Shown here one piece after another: positions 26,210-34,965 of a stretch of 64,000 nt of DNA. The notes below the pieces were generated by a model that was not told the origin of the DNA, searched no databases, and saw only the letters and a program-made list of their open reading frames with translations. A program made the translations under genes and the position numbers. The stretch lies in contig NZ_CP121464.1 of the NCBI RefSeq assembly GCF_029690045.1, positions 5,022,001 to 5,086,000 on the forward strand, read 5' to 3'. The DNA is from Janthinobacterium rivuli (GTDB lineage Bacteria; Pseudomonadota; Gammaproteobacteria; Burkholderiales; Burkholderiaceae_D). Each line of letters opens with the position of its first letter. The first letter of the stretch is position 1.

Positions 26210-27034
26210 TTACTGCGGCAGCACTTCCACGGTGGCCGCGTACGTCATGCGGCGCTCGGGCATGGCGGGCGGCTGGCCGGCCACGGCCGGGGCGGCCGCT
26301 GGCCAGGTGCTGCTCAGGTAATACATGCCGGCCGCTGGCACCGTAAACGTGATCTCGCCCTTGGCATCCGTGCTCTGGCGGATTTCACCGAGCACGCCAC
26401 GGTAGCGCACGCCACCTGGCACCAGGCTGAACGCCTGGTTCGCCGCCGGCTTGCCATCGATCAGGAAGCGCCACGTGGCTTTCTCGCCCGCGCGCAAGTC
26501 GTTCGGGTGCGTCACTGGCACGAATTCCAGGCCCACACCGGTCGGTTTGAACACTTCCGTGCTGGTTTCGCCATTGCTGAAGAAAGTTTCCAGGCGCGCT
26601 GCCGTGCGCGTGATTTTCAACTCTTGCGCATCGGCCGGCACTTCCTTCTTGAAGGTCTCTTCGTTGCCGCGGAAACGCTTCTGCTCGCCGTTGAGCTTGT
26701 AGCTGCCCATCACGTTTTGCGACACGATGGCCGCCTTGTACGTGCCCGGCTTTTCCATTTTGACGTCGAAGACGCTGCGCAAACGGCCCGTGACCGTGTT
26801 CGCCGGCGTGACTTTGGCGCCGTCCGGGCCGATGACTTGCAGCGCGTCCAGGCGCAGCGGCTGGTGGTCGATCTCGAACAGGCCGTCGGAGACGGCGGCG
26901 TCCACCGTCACCCAGGCGTCCTTGCTTTCCACCATCGTGCTCGATGGCACCATCCAGCCGCGGTGAGCGTGGGCGTTCATGGCCAGGCCGGCCAGGGCCA
27001 GGGCGATCAGGGATTTGTTGAATTGCTTGAACAT
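26210..27034 (-). CDS. DUF4198 periplasmic protein
   Basis: 274 residues from the ATG at 27034. A clear Sec signal peptide ends near MNAHAH (about residue 22), so the mature protein starts with His-rich HRGWMVPSS, the usual DUF4198 N-terminus. The rest is predicted all-beta, with LRAGEKATWRFLIDGKPA and GMYYLSSTWPA. DUF4198 proteins occur beside metal transporters and in ApbE-linked clusters; a periplasmic metal-binding or carrier role is a guess from the histidines and context. It starts 10 bp after the DUF2271 gene. Confidence 0.88.
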   Translation of the reverse strand: MFKQFNKSLIALALAGLAMNAHAHRGWMVPSSTMVESKDAWVTVDAAVSDGLFEIDHQPLRLDALQVIGPDGAKVTPANTVTGRLRSVFDVKMEKPGTYKAAIVSQNVMGSYKLNGEQKRFRGNEETFKKEVPADAQELKITRTAARLETFFSNGETSTEVFKPTGVGLEFVPVTHPNDLRAGEKATWRFLIDGKPAANQAFSLVPGGVRYRGVLGEIRQSTDAKGEITFTVPAAGMYYLSSTWPAAAPAVAGQPPAMPERRMTYAATVEVLPQ

Positions 27035-27044
27035 GATGTGCGCC

Positions 27045-27560
27045 TTATGGTTTGAGTTGGACGACGACATTGCCGAGTTCTTCCTTGCCTTTGGCAGGCA
27101 CGGACTGGGCCGATTTCAGCGGCCACTGGAACGGCACGCGCACCAGTTCGCGTCCACCCGCTTCGCGCGCCGCTTCCACCACCACCTGGTATTCGCCGGC
27201 CGGCAGCTTGTCGAGCAAGGCCTTGGCGCCGGGGAAAGTCAGGGTATGCTCGCCCGGCGCACGCGTGGCGCCGCTGACGCCGTCAACCGGCATGGCCAGG
27301 TCGCGGCCGCTCTTGCGCCACCATTGGCGCATGTCCTTCAGCCATTTTTCGCCTGCCTTGTCCTTCTTTTTCACGTCATACAGCACCGTCAGATTGCCGA
27401 CGACCTTCTGGTCCGCCGTTTCCAGCCACGCCGCCACGTAGGGACGGTGGTATTCCGCCACGTTCAGTTGTGGGATTTCAATCTTGAGGGCCAGGTCGGC
27501 CGCCATCGCCGACGTACCGATCAGGGGAAGGCCAAGCGCCAGGGAGTAGCGTAATTTCAT
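27045..27560 (-). CDS. DUF2271 periplasmic protein with FMN-attachment motif
   Basis: 171 residues: signal peptide cleaved near AMAA (about residue 20), then a small domain. Residues 93-99 read DGVSGAT, which fits the ApbE flavinylation pattern (D..SGAT) with T99 as the expected FMN acceptor; the codons are at 27264-27284. An adjacent aromatic patch, RQWWRKSG, lies at 78-85. It is encoded between the PepSY membrane protein (31 bp gap) and DUF4198. I infer that it is a periplasmic flavoprotein that carries electrons, probably to ferric iron or ferric chelates. Confidence 0.88.
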   Translation of the reverse strand: MKLRYSLALGLPLIGTSAMAADLALKIEIPQLNVAEYHRPYVAAWLETADQKVVGNLTVLYDVKKKDKAGEKWLKDMRQWWRKSGRDLAMPVDGVSGATRAPGEHTLTFPGAKALLDKLPAGEYQVVVEAAREAGGRELVRVPFQWPLKSAQSVPAKGKEELGNVVVQLKP

Positions 27561-27591
27561 GGTGTGCCTGTAAAAAGGAAAATAAAAACGA

Positions 27592-28245
27592 TCAATGGAT
27601 AAACAGCAAGGCGATCGCGCAAGGTATCAAGATACCGAGACCCACCATCGGCCAGGTAAATGGCCGGTTGGCCGCGTGGAATTTCAAAATCAATAGCCCC
27701 GTCAGGCAAAACACGATGCAGGCGCCGGCAAAGATGTCGATGAACCAGCTCCACGCCACGCCCGTGTTGCGGCCCTTGTGGACATCGTTGAGCCAGGATA
27801 CCCAGCCCCGGTCCGTCAATTCATATTCGGCGGCCCCGTCTTCGAGGCCGATGCGCACCCAGGCGTCGCCGCCCGCCTTGGGCAGCGGCAGATACACTTC
27901 GTCGATCGACCATTCGGCGGGACGCCCGCCCGCATTGAGCGACCATTGCTGCTTGAGCCAGGCTTCGGCCGCGGCCGGCATGGGCGCGTTGGCGCCATCG
28001 TGCTTGGCGGCATAGGCGGCCAGTTGCGTGACGAGGGGCGCCGGCAGCTCCGCCTTCTGGCGCGTGATGGACGGCTTGGATTCGATCTGGCCAGCGTGGT
28101 TCAGGGTGATGCCGGTAATGGCGAACAGAAACATGCCCAGCAGGCAAAGCGCGGAACTGATCCAGTGCCATTGATGCAAATTCTTCAGCCAGACGGCGCG
28201 GCTGGCGTTGTTCTTGGCCTTGTCCGCTGCGCCCGCATTACCCAT
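27592..28245 (-). CDS. PepSY-associated membrane protein
   Basis: 217 residues from the ATG at 28245 (GGGAG upstream). A first membrane helix (about 30-52) follows LHQWHWISS; a periplasmic loop of about 100 residues follows; two helices then close the protein (about 163-188 and 197-215). This is the PepSY_TM layout of proteins that shuttle electrons across the inner membrane, often through histidine-ligated heme; candidate ligands are the His residues near helix 1. It is the first gene of the five-gene operon behind the Fur-controlled promoter. Confidence 0.88.
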   Translation of the reverse strand: MGNAGAADKAKNNASRAVWLKNLHQWHWISSALCLLGMFLFAITGITLNHAGQIESKPSITRQKAELPAPLVTQLAAYAAKHDGANAPMPAAAEAWLKQQWSLNAGGRPAEWSIDEVYLPLPKAGGDAWVRIGLEDGAAEYELTDRGWVSWLNDVHKGRNTGVAWSWFIDIFAGACIVFCLTGLLILKFHAANRPFTWPMVGLGILIPCAIALLFIH

Positions 28246-28341
28246 CAAGCGCTCCCGGCAAGGAGCGGGCCAGGTGGCGCGACAAGTCAGTGTGCTTCAT
28301 TCCCATCCTTCAATCAAAGTGCATGCTTATATTTTCAAACA

Positions 28342-28360
28342 AATGATAATGATTATCATT
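28342..28360. promoter_or_regulatory. Fur box controlling the PepSY-DUF2271-DUF4198-apbE-reductase operon
   Basis: AATGATAATGATTATCATT is a perfect inverted repeat around one central base and contains the ideal 7-1-7 Fur core TGATAAT-G-ATTATCA. It covers the -10 element and most of the spacer of a leftward promoter (28343-28371), the classical place for iron-dependent repression. Confidence 0.93.
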
Positions 28361-28371
28361 TATTAAGTCAA
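28343..28371 (-). promoter_or_regulatory. Sigma-70 promoter of the PepSY operon
   Basis: On the minus strand TTGACT (28371-28366) is separated by 17 bp from TATCAT (28348-28343). It lies about 100 bp before the PepSY start codon and is overlapped by the Fur box. Confidence 0.75.
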
Positions 28372-28508
28372 TACATGGGGCGCTCCGCCGGGCCAGCGTT
28401 TTGTAACAGCTTTGAAACAAAGCTGGGCTGCTAAGTAAGCTGCCGTACAGAGCCGCGTGCCATGCCCGTCTATGCTGTTGTTCAGGACAATCAAACAGGA
28501 GCACACCC

Positions 28509-29006
28509 ATGCAAGCGTATTCCAGCGAACAACTGGCCAGCATCGCGGCCAAGATCAAGGACGTCAAATTCGGCATGCTGACCACCAGCGACGACATGCG
28601 CACCCTCACCAGCCGGCCGTTGACGCAGCAGCAGGTCGACAGCGAAGGGCAAATCTGGTTTTTTGTCTCGGACGATGCCGCCTACACGCGCGACTTGCTG
28701 AACAATCCGCAAGTCAACGTCAGCTTTGTCGACACGGGCGACAGCCTGTATGTCTCCGTCTGCGGCCACGCGCAGCTGCTGAAGGACCGCGCCAAGGCGG
28801 AGGAATTGTGGAACCCGCTCGTAAAAGCCTGGTTCCCGGGCGGACTCGACGATCCGAAGCTGTCGCTGATCAAGGTGACGATACAGTCGGCCGAGTACTG
28901 GGATAGCAGCGCCAGCAAGATGATGCAATTCTATGAGATGGCCAGGGCCGCCATTACGGGCGAGCCGCCGAAGGACCTGGGCGAACATGGACGGGTCGAC
29001 CTGTAG
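28509..29006 (+). CDS. General stress protein 26-like flavin/PLP-oxidase-fold protein
   Basis: 165 residues, split-barrel fold of the pyridoxamine 5'-phosphate oxidase-like superfamily. Typical stretches are KFGMLTTSD, GQIWFFVSDDAAYTRDL, YVSVCGHAQLL and ITIQSAEYWDS-like VTIQSAEYWDSS. Relatives (B. subtilis YdaG type) bind FMN or FAD and are induced by stress; their reaction is not known. AGGAG precedes the ATG. It is divergent from the PepSY operon and stands alone. Confidence 0.9.
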   Translation: MQAYSSEQLASIAAKIKDVKFGMLTTSDDMRTLTSRPLTQQQVDSEGQIWFFVSDDAAYTRDLLNNPQVNVSFVDTGDSLYVSVCGHAQLLKDRAKAEELWNPLVKAWFPGGLDDPKLSLIKVTIQSAEYWDSSASKMMQFYEMARAAITGEPPKDLGEHGRVDL

Positions 29007-29037
29007 CGGAGCCTTCCTGATTTACCCGCGCGCATGC

Positions 29038-29077
29038 GGGCCAGTCGGCGTGTGCGAACACGCCTGACGGCTGGCCC
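29038..29077. repeat. Nested inverted repeat after the stress-protein gene
   Basis: An outer GGGCCAG/CTGGCCC pair (29038-29044 and 29071-29077) encloses an inner GGCGTGT/ACACGCC pair (29047-29053 and 29058-29064). It may act as a terminator for the gene at 28509 although no T-tract follows. Confidence 0.5.
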
Positions 29078-29110
29078 TGTGGGGATGATCAAACAGTCAG
29101 GAAGGGAAGC

Positions 29111-29374
29111 TCAGACGCCCGTACTGCCCGTGGTGTCCGGCGCATCGTCGGCGCTCTGTCGGCTCTGTCCGGCGAGGCCGGACTGGTGATGGGGCAAGCG
29201 GTCGGCGCGCCGTACTTCGCCGATGGAAAACAGATCGTCGCCGATATCGAGGCCTTGCTCGCTATCGACCAGCACAAAGTTTTCGGCCGAATCGGCCGTG
29301 CTTTGCTTGCTGCCCGCCGTGGATGGCGTGCCGCCCTGGCTATTGCCCGCTGGCGGCGTATTCGAGTTGCCCAT
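29111..29374 (-). CDS. Small low-complexity protein of unknown function
   Basis: 87 residues, rich in Ser, Gly, Asp and Gln, with no membrane segment and probably disordered. A strong GGGAGAAG lies before the ATG, which argues for a real gene. The core NFVLVDSEQGLDIGDDLFSI is the only ordered-looking stretch. I recognise no family. It sits between two stress-protein genes. Confidence 0.62.
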   Translation of the reverse strand: MGNSNTPPAGNSQGGTPSTAGSKQSTADSAENFVLVDSEQGLDIGDDLFSIGEVRRADRLPHHQSGLAGQSRQSADDAPDTTGSTGV

Positions 29375-29534
29375 TATCTTCTCCCTGATCGTGAGTGAGT
29401 ACCTGAGTGCAAGTTGGCTGCAAGTTGACTGCGAGGTGATGGCACGGTGATTGCACCTTGCCGGCCCAGCTCATTCATCATAGTTCATGGCTGCTGCATT
29501 GCATCAAAATTGTGCGGCAAGCGGACAGATGCGA

Positions 29535-29570
29535 CATGACCAGCGGCGTGCCTGCCTGCCGCTGGTCATG
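29535..29570. repeat. Perfect 13-bp inverted repeat
   Basis: CATGACCAGCGGC at 29535-29547 and its exact complement at 29558-29570 are separated by ten bases. It lies 3' of the KGG stress gene on the minus strand and, lacking a T-tract, is a possible weak terminator or RNA-stabilising hairpin. Confidence 0.6.
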
Positions 29571-29580
29571 CTCACTTACT

Positions 29581-29630
29581 ACTGCTTGCTACTGCTCGTG
29601 ACTACTTGTTACTGCTTCTTACTGCTTGTT
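29581..29630. repeat. Five tandem copies of a degenerate decamer
   Basis: Units of ten bases follow each other exactly in phase: actgcttgct, actgctcgtg, actacttgtt, actgcttctt, actgcttgtt. The preceding ten bases (29571-29580) may be a decayed sixth unit. On the minus strand the array includes the last codons and stop of the KGG gene. Confidence 0.8.
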
Positions 29631-29984
29631 GCGCGACCCCGAACTGGATCCCGAACCGCCGCTTTGCTTGTTGCCACTGTCGCGGCCGCCATCCTGGTTC
29701 ATGCTGGCATTGTCGCGCGACCCGCTGGAGCTGGAAGCGCTTTGCCGGTTGGCATCGTTCTTGTGGCTTTGGCTGCCTGCGCGGCGGGCCTCTTCCGACG
29801 TGAACTCATGCGCCGTGCCCTTTTCATGCGCAGCACGTCCGCCTTCGCTGGCGATTTCACGCTGCTGGGCGGGATCCATGGAAGCGAAACCCCGTTTGCT
29901 GGTATCGCTTTGCTTGTTGCCGCTGCTGCTACTGCTGCTACTGGTTTTACTACCTTGCTGTTTATTGTCGCTCGATGTGGCCAT
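29619..29984 (-). CDS. KGG-motif stress-induced protein
   Basis: 121 residues from the ATG at 29984, which has AAGGAG eight bases upstream; an earlier in-frame ATG at 30059 has none. A Ser-rich N-terminus is followed by KRGFASMDPAQQREIASEGG and RAAHEKGTAHEF, the KGG/ConB-type repeat seen in small hydrophilic stress proteins (general stress protein YciG family). The C-terminus is a Ser/Gly/Asn/Gln-rich tail. It is probably disordered and desiccation- or osmo-responsive. The stop codon lies inside a tandem decamer array. Confidence 0.85.
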   Translation of the reverse strand: MATSSDNKQQGSKTSSSSSSSGNKQSDTSKRGFASMDPAQQREIASEGGRAAHEKGTAHEFTSEEARRAGSQSHKNDANRQSASSSSGSRDNASMNQDGGRDSGNKQSGGSGSSSGSRNKQ

Positions 29985-30189
29985 GATGATCTCCTTAATC
30001 GATGGAATCAGAAACAATGCAAAAAACAATGCAAACCATGCAATTCTTCCCCCTCGCATGGCAAGGGAACCGTCATCTTAGTGCGCACATGGGGCACAAG
30101 AAATAGGAGGATGGCAAGAGCGCATGTAGGATGAGTCCCGCCCACGGTGGCGCAGTTACTTTCAGTTTTCCACCAAAAGTACCAGACAC

Positions 30190-30864
30190 TCAGCAGTTAG
30201 CGGGTAGTGCGAAAACCGCCGCGTCGGCCGTCACGTAGACACGTTCGCCAGCGGCTGGCCGCACCGCATGGCCGCCCGTAAATGCGCCAAACGAGGGCAG
30301 GATGGCGCGCTGCTGGCCCAGCAGGAAACACGGCAGGCGCAAGCCGCCTCTTTCAGCGCGCAAGTGAAACACGGGATGCACGTGGCCGGCCAGCACATAG
30401 CCGGGCGCGGCGGTGTCCGGGTGATGGCAAAACGACAGCTTGCCCACCTGGTGCGGTTCATCGACCATGCGTATCCCCAGCGCGGCGGCCGGGTCGCCCG
30501 CATGGGCATCGTGGTTGCCGCGCACCACCGTCAGGCGCAGGCCCGGATGGCGCGCGCGCCAGGCCAGCATGGCGGCCACGGTGGCGGGCGCATGCGCGGC
30601 GCGCGCGTGCAGAAAGTCGCCGAGAAAGACGATTTCCTCGCAAGCGTAACTGGCCAGCAAGGCGTCGAGCGCCAGCAGGTTTTGCGTGGTGGTGCCGCGC
30701 GGCACGGGCATGCCCAGCGCGCGGAACGCGGCCGCCTTGCCGAAATGGATGTCGGCGATGACCAGCATCTTGCGCGCCGGCCAGTACCCGGCCTTGTGCG
30801 CCAGCAGCCATAGAATCTCGCCGGCCAGTTCCACCACGCAGTGCGCATGCCGCGACTCACTCAT
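30190..30864 (-). CDS. Ligase-associated metallophosphoesterase (PdeM-type)
   Basis: 224 residues. Calcineurin-like metal motifs are complete: [20 protein letters not shown] and the late GHVHP. In the bacterial ligase-associated repair cassette this enzyme acts as a DNA endonuclease or phosphoesterase beside an Lhr-type helicase, ligase and beta-CASP-type exonuclease; all four are present here on one strand. Its ATG overlaps the helicase stop by four bases (ATGA). Confidence 0.9.
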   Translation of the reverse strand: MSESRHAHCVVELAGEILWLLAHKAGYWPARKMLVIADIHFGKAAAFRALGMPVPRGTTTQNLLALDALLASYACEEIVFLGDFLHARAAHAPATVAAMLAWRARHPGLRLTVVRGNHDAHAGDPAAALGIRMVDEPHQVGKLSFCHHPDTAAPGYVLAGHVHPVFHLRAERGGLRLPCFLLGQQRAILPSFGAFTGGHAVRPAAGERVYVTADAAVFALPANC

Positions 30865-33326
30865 GCGGCCGCCTTTTCCAGCGCGCTGACCAGCCGCGCC
30901 ACCCGGTCCGACAGTTTTTCCGTCGTCAGCTGTTCGCGGAAGCGCTCGACCATCAGGCCGAAGGCAAAGGGCGAGGCCCGCTCCAGCGGCTGCAGGGAAA
31001 TGCGCCGTCCATGCAGCTCGCGCAAGGTGGCGCGCAGGCGCGTCAATTCCAGTTCCTGTTCCAGCACTTCGCGCTGTGCCTGCGTGAGCAGCAAATTGGC
31101 CGCATCGTGCTTGCGGAACACTTCAAAAAACAGCGAGGACGAGGCCTGCAGCTGGCGCGCGCTTTTCGGCTGGCCTGGATAGCCCTGGAACACCAATCCC
31201 GCGATGCGGGCGATTTCGCGGAAGCGCCGCTGCGACAATTCCGTCGCATTCAGGCTGGCCAGCACGTCTTCCAGCAAGTTGTCCGTGCTGAACAGGGCAA
31301 TACCGGCGCCGCTGGCACCAATCAACAGCGGAGAAAAATCGATGTCGTCCGCACCCAGCAATTCAAAGCCGTAATCGTTGACGGCGATCGACAAGGTCGC
31401 CGGCTGCACGCGCGCGATGCGGTAAGCCAGCAATGACGCCAGGCCCAGGTGCACGGAGCGTCCCGCAAATGGATACACGAACAAGTGGTGGCCTTCGCGG
31501 CTGGACAGGGTTTCCAGCAGCAAGGTCGCGCGCGTGGGCAGGCTCGACCATGCCTGCTGGATGGCCAGCAGCGGCGCCAGCGCGCGCATTTCCGGGCCGC
31601 TGGCCTTGCCTTCCTGCGCCAGCTGCAACTGGTCCAGCACGGCGTGCGCCAGTTCCGACGACAGCGGCATCTTGCCGCCCTGCCAGCGCGGCACGGCGCC
31701 GCGGCTGCCTGTTGCGCGTCGCACGTAGGCCGTCATTTCGTGCACGCGCACGAATTCCAGGATGCGCCCGCCAAACAAAAAATGGTCGCCCGACTTCAGG
31801 CGCGCGATGAATGATTCCTCGATGCTGCCGATGCGGCCGCCACCGAGGAACTTGACCTGAATCGCCGCCTCCGACACGATGGTGCCAATGCTCATGCGGT
31901 GGCGCCGCGCCAGCGCCGCGTCCGGCACGCGGTACACGCCCTCCTCGTCCGGCAGCACCCTGCGGTATTCCGGATACACGGTGAGGCTTTGCCCGCCGCG
32001 CGCAACGAAATCGAGCGCCCATTGCCACTCCTCCAAGGTCAGGTCCCGGTACGACCAGGCCGCGCGCACTTCCGCGTACAGTTCGGCAGACTGAAAACCG
32101 CCACCCAGCGCGATCGTCACCAGGTGCTGCACCAGCACGTCGAGCGGCTTGTCCGGCACGGGCCGCGCTTCCAGGTGGCCTTGCGCAAGGGCGGCCCGGG
32201 CAGCAGCCGCTTCCAGCAATTCCAGGCTGTTGGTGGGCACCAGGGTGACGCGCGAAATGCGTCCCGGCGCGTGGCCGCTGCGCCCGGCCCGCTGCACCAG
32301 GCGCGCGATGCCTTTCGCGCTGCCCACTTGCAGCACGCGCTCGACGGGCAGGAAATCGACGCCCAGGTCCAGGCTGGAGGTGCAGACGACGGCTTTCAGT
32401 TCGCCCGTCTTCAAGTGCTGTTCGACCCACTCGCGCACTTCGCGGTCCAGCGAACCGTGGTGCAGGGCGATCAAGCCCGCCCAGTCGGGCCGCGCATCGA
32501 GCAGATGCTGGTACCACAGTTCGGCCTGCGAACGCGTGTTGGTAAACACGAGGGTGGTGGCGCTGCCTTCGATCTCGGCGATCAGCGGTTGCAGCATCTG
32601 AATGCCCAGGTGGCCGCCCCAGGGAAAGCGCGTGGGGTTGGCGGGGATCAGGCTGTCGACGAGGATGCGCTTTTTGACTTTCCCTTCCACCAGCACGCCA
32701 GCGTTTTCCTCGCCCAGCAAGACGTCCTGCGCCTGCCGCAGATTGCCCAGGGTGGCCGACAGGCCCCACGTCATCAACGTATCATTCCAGCGGCGCAAGC
32801 GGGCCAGCGCCAGCTGCACCTGCACCCCGCGCTTGCTGCCCATCAATTCATGCCACTCGTCGACGATCACGGTTTCCAGCAAGCTGAATCGGTCCTTGGC
32901 ATCCACCTGGCTCAGCATCAATGACAGGCTTTCCGGCGTGGTCACCAGCACGTCGGGCCAGGCCTTCGCCTGCCGCGCGCGCTGCGCGGCGCTGGTATCG
33001 CCCGTGCGCGCCTCGATGCGCCAGCCGGGTACCAGCTCCGCGCCAGACGCTTGCAAGGCGCGCACGGTGTCGGCCGCCAGCGCCCGCATGGGCGTGATCC
33101 ACAGCACGCGCAAGCCCTGTTTTTTAGCTTTGCGCGTCAGGCGCTCGGCGCGCAGCAAGGCGCCGAACCAGACGGCATAGGTCTTGCCCGAACCCGTGCT
33201 CGCATGCAGCAGACCCGATTGCCCCTGTGCAGCCGCACGCCAGACGGCGCGCTGGAACGGGAATATGGACCAGCCGCGCATGCCGAACCAGGCGTCGATG
33301 CGCTGCGCCAGCGCGCTTTTGCTCAT
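30861..33326 (-). CDS. Ligase-associated DEXH-box DNA helicase (Lhr family)
   Basis: 821 residues, about the size of the bacterial Lhr core. Walker A is [13 protein letters not shown], motif II is DEWHELMG, and motif VI-like [12 protein letters not shown] is present; the Lhr winged-helix and associated C-terminal domains follow. Lhr proteins are 3'-5' ssDNA-dependent ATPases that unwind DNA and DNA-RNA duplexes. It lies 7 bp after the ligase gene. Confidence 0.93.
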   Translation of the reverse strand: MSKSALAQRIDAWFGMRGWSIFPFQRAVWRAAAQGQSGLLHASTGSGKTYAVWFGALLRAERLTRKAKKQGLRVLWITPMRALAADTVRALQASGAELVPGWRIEARTGDTSAAQRARQAKAWPDVLVTTPESLSLMLSQVDAKDRFSLLETVIVDEWHELMGSKRGVQVQLALARLRRWNDTLMTWGLSATLGNLRQAQDVLLGEENAGVLVEGKVKKRILVDSLIPANPTRFPWGGHLGIQMLQPLIAEIEGSATTLVFTNTRSQAELWYQHLLDARPDWAGLIALHHGSLDREVREWVEQHLKTGELKAVVCTSSLDLGVDFLPVERVLQVGSAKGIARLVQRAGRSGHAPGRISRVTLVPTNSLELLEAAAARAALAQGHLEARPVPDKPLDVLVQHLVTIALGGGFQSAELYAEVRAAWSYRDLTLEEWQWALDFVARGGQSLTVYPEYRRVLPDEEGVYRVPDAALARRHRMSIGTIVSEAAIQVKFLGGGRIGSIEESFIARLKSGDHFLFGGRILEFVRVHEMTAYVRRATGSRGAVPRWQGGKMPLSSELAHAVLDQLQLAQEGKASGPEMRALAPLLAIQQAWSSLPTRATLLLETLSSREGHHLFVYPFAGRSVHLGLASLLAYRIARVQPATLSIAVNDYGFELLGADDIDFSPLLIGASGAGIALFSTDNLLEDVLASLNATELSQRRFREIARIAGLVFQGYPGQPKSARQLQASSSLFFEVFRKHDAANLLLTQAQREVLEQELELTRLRATLRELHGRRISLQPLERASPFAFGLMVERFREQLTTEKLSDRVARLVSALEKAAA

Positions 33327-33333
33327 CGCTTGC

Positions 33334-34965
33334 TCATGTGTTTTGCGCCAGCATGGCCTTCAAGGTGGCCAGGGTGTCCGCGTCGGCGATGGTCTTGTCT
33401 TCGCGCCGGCGCAGGATGCGGGGAAAGCGCACGGCGATGCCCGCCTTGTGCCGGCTGGACGCGGCGATGCCTTCGAAGCCGATCTCGAACACCATCGTCG
33501 GCTTGACGCTGCGCACGGGGCCGAATTTTTCTATCGTCGTCTTGCGGATGGCGGCATCGACTTGCCCGATTTCCGCATCCGTCAAACCGGAATACGCCTT
33601 GGCGAACGGCACCAGCTTACGTTCCCCTTCCTCAACGTCATCCCACACGGCAAACGTGTAATCCGTGTACAGCGACGCGCGCCGGCCGTGGCCCGCCTGG
33701 GCGTAGATCAGCACGGCGTCGACGGCATACGGGTCGATCTTCCACTTCCACCAGGTGCCCACATCTTTCGTGCGGCCCACGCCATACACGGCCGACACGG
33801 CCTTGAGCATCAAGCCTTCCACGCCGCGCGCCCGCGATTCGCTGCGGATGGCCGCCAGCGCCTCCCAGCTTGCCGCCGCTATGCGCGGCGACAAACGCAG
33901 CGCGGGAGAGTTCACGCCGGCCACGACGCTTTCCAGCAGCGCGCGGCGCTCGATCTGGGGCAGCTGGCGCACGTCCACGCCATCGAGTTCCAGCACATCG
34001 TAGGCCACGAGCACGGCCGGCAGCTCGGCCAGCAGCTTGGGCGAGACGCTCTTGCGGCCCATGCGTTGTTGCAGATCAGCAAATGGCGCGGGCACGTCGC
34101 CCGGCTGCCAGACGAGGATTTCGCCATCGAGCACGGTGCCTTCGGGCAAAGTCAGCTGCGCCAGTTCGGGAAAGCGCTCCGTGATCAATTCCTCGCCGCG
34201 CGACCACAGCCAGTTCACGCCTTCGCGGCGCAGCAGCTGGGCGCGCATGCCGTCGTATTTCCATTCGGCCAGCCAGTCGCCGACGTCGCCCAAGTTCTCC
34301 GGCCCCGCCTGCAAGGGATGTGCGAGGAAAAACGGATACGGCTGGCCGCCGCGCAGCGCATGTTCGCCGTCCGACTGCGCGGCGATCAGTTTGAGAAAAC
34401 CCGCGCCCGTGGGGCTGACCTTGCCATCGGTCCAGCCCATCAGGCGTTGGGCGATCAGCTTGCTGTCGACGGCGGCGATGGAGGCCAGCGCGCGCGTCAC
34501 CAGCAGCTTTGACACGCCCACACGAAAGCCGCCGCCGATCAGTTTGATCAGCAGGAAGCGTTCGCGCGTTTCCAGCTCATCCCAGTAGGCCAGCAAGTCG
34601 GCGCGGATGGTCTCGGGCGGCGCGCCGCGCAACGGTGCGATGCGCTGTTCGACCCACTCGGCCAGGCCGATGTCGCTGCGTTTGGTGGGCGCGGGCAGGA
34701 TCAGGGCGATGGTTTCGGCCAGGTCGCCCACGGCGTGATAGGCCTCGTCGAACAGCCAGGCGTCAAGGCCAGCCCGCTCGGTCGCATACTCGCGCAGCAA
34801 CTTGGTGGGCACGGCCTGGCGCGGCTTGCCGCCGGCCAGGAAGTACACGGCCCAGGCCGCATTCTCGGGCGAGGCGCCGCGAAAATAGGCTTGCAGCGCC
34901 GCCAGCTTGCGGCTGGTGGAGGTCGTCTCGTCGAGTTCCGCGTACAGCCGGGCAAAGTCACGCAT
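33334..34965 (-). CDS. ATP-dependent DNA ligase (LigB/LigC-like, helicase-associated)
   Basis: 543 residues from the ATG at 34965 with GGAGGAC upstream. The adenylation motif KYDGMRAQ carries the nucleotide-accepting lysine, preceded by an alpha-helical N-terminal DNA-binding domain; further nucleotidyltransferase motifs ([19 protein letters not shown]) and an OB-fold follow. It is separate from the essential NAD-dependent LigA and belongs to the repair cassette. Its start overlaps the nuclease stop by 8 bp. Confidence 0.93.
   Translation of the reverse strand: MRDFARLYAELDETTSTSRKLAALQAYFRGASPENAAWAVYFLAGGKPRQAVPTKLLREYATERAGLDAWLFDEAYHAVGDLAETIALILPAPTKRSDIGLAEWVEQRIAPLRGAPPETIRADLLAYWDELETRERFLLIKLIGGGFRVGVSKLLVTRALASIAAVDSKLIAQRLMGWTDGKVSPTGAGFLKLIAAQSDGEHALRGGQPYPFFLAHPLQAGPENLGDVGDWLAEWKYDGMRAQLLRREGVNWLWSRGEELITERFPELAQLTLPEGTVLDGEILVWQPGDVPAPFADLQQRMGRKSVSPKLLAELPAVLVAYDVLELDGVDVRQLPQIERRALLESVVAGVNSPALRLSPRIAAASWEALAAIRSESRARGVEGLMLKAVSAVYGVGRTKDVGTWWKWKIDPYAVDAVLIYAQAGHGRRASLYTDYTFAVWDDVEEGERKLVPFAKAYSGLTDAEIGQVDAAIRKTTIEKFGPVRSVKPTMVFEIGFEGIAASSRHKAGIAVRFPRILRRREDKTIADADTLATLKAMLAQNT

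Noticed and set aside
29581..29630. Tandem repeats as a CRISPR array
   Set aside because: The units are contiguous 10-mers without spacers, and no cas genes are near.
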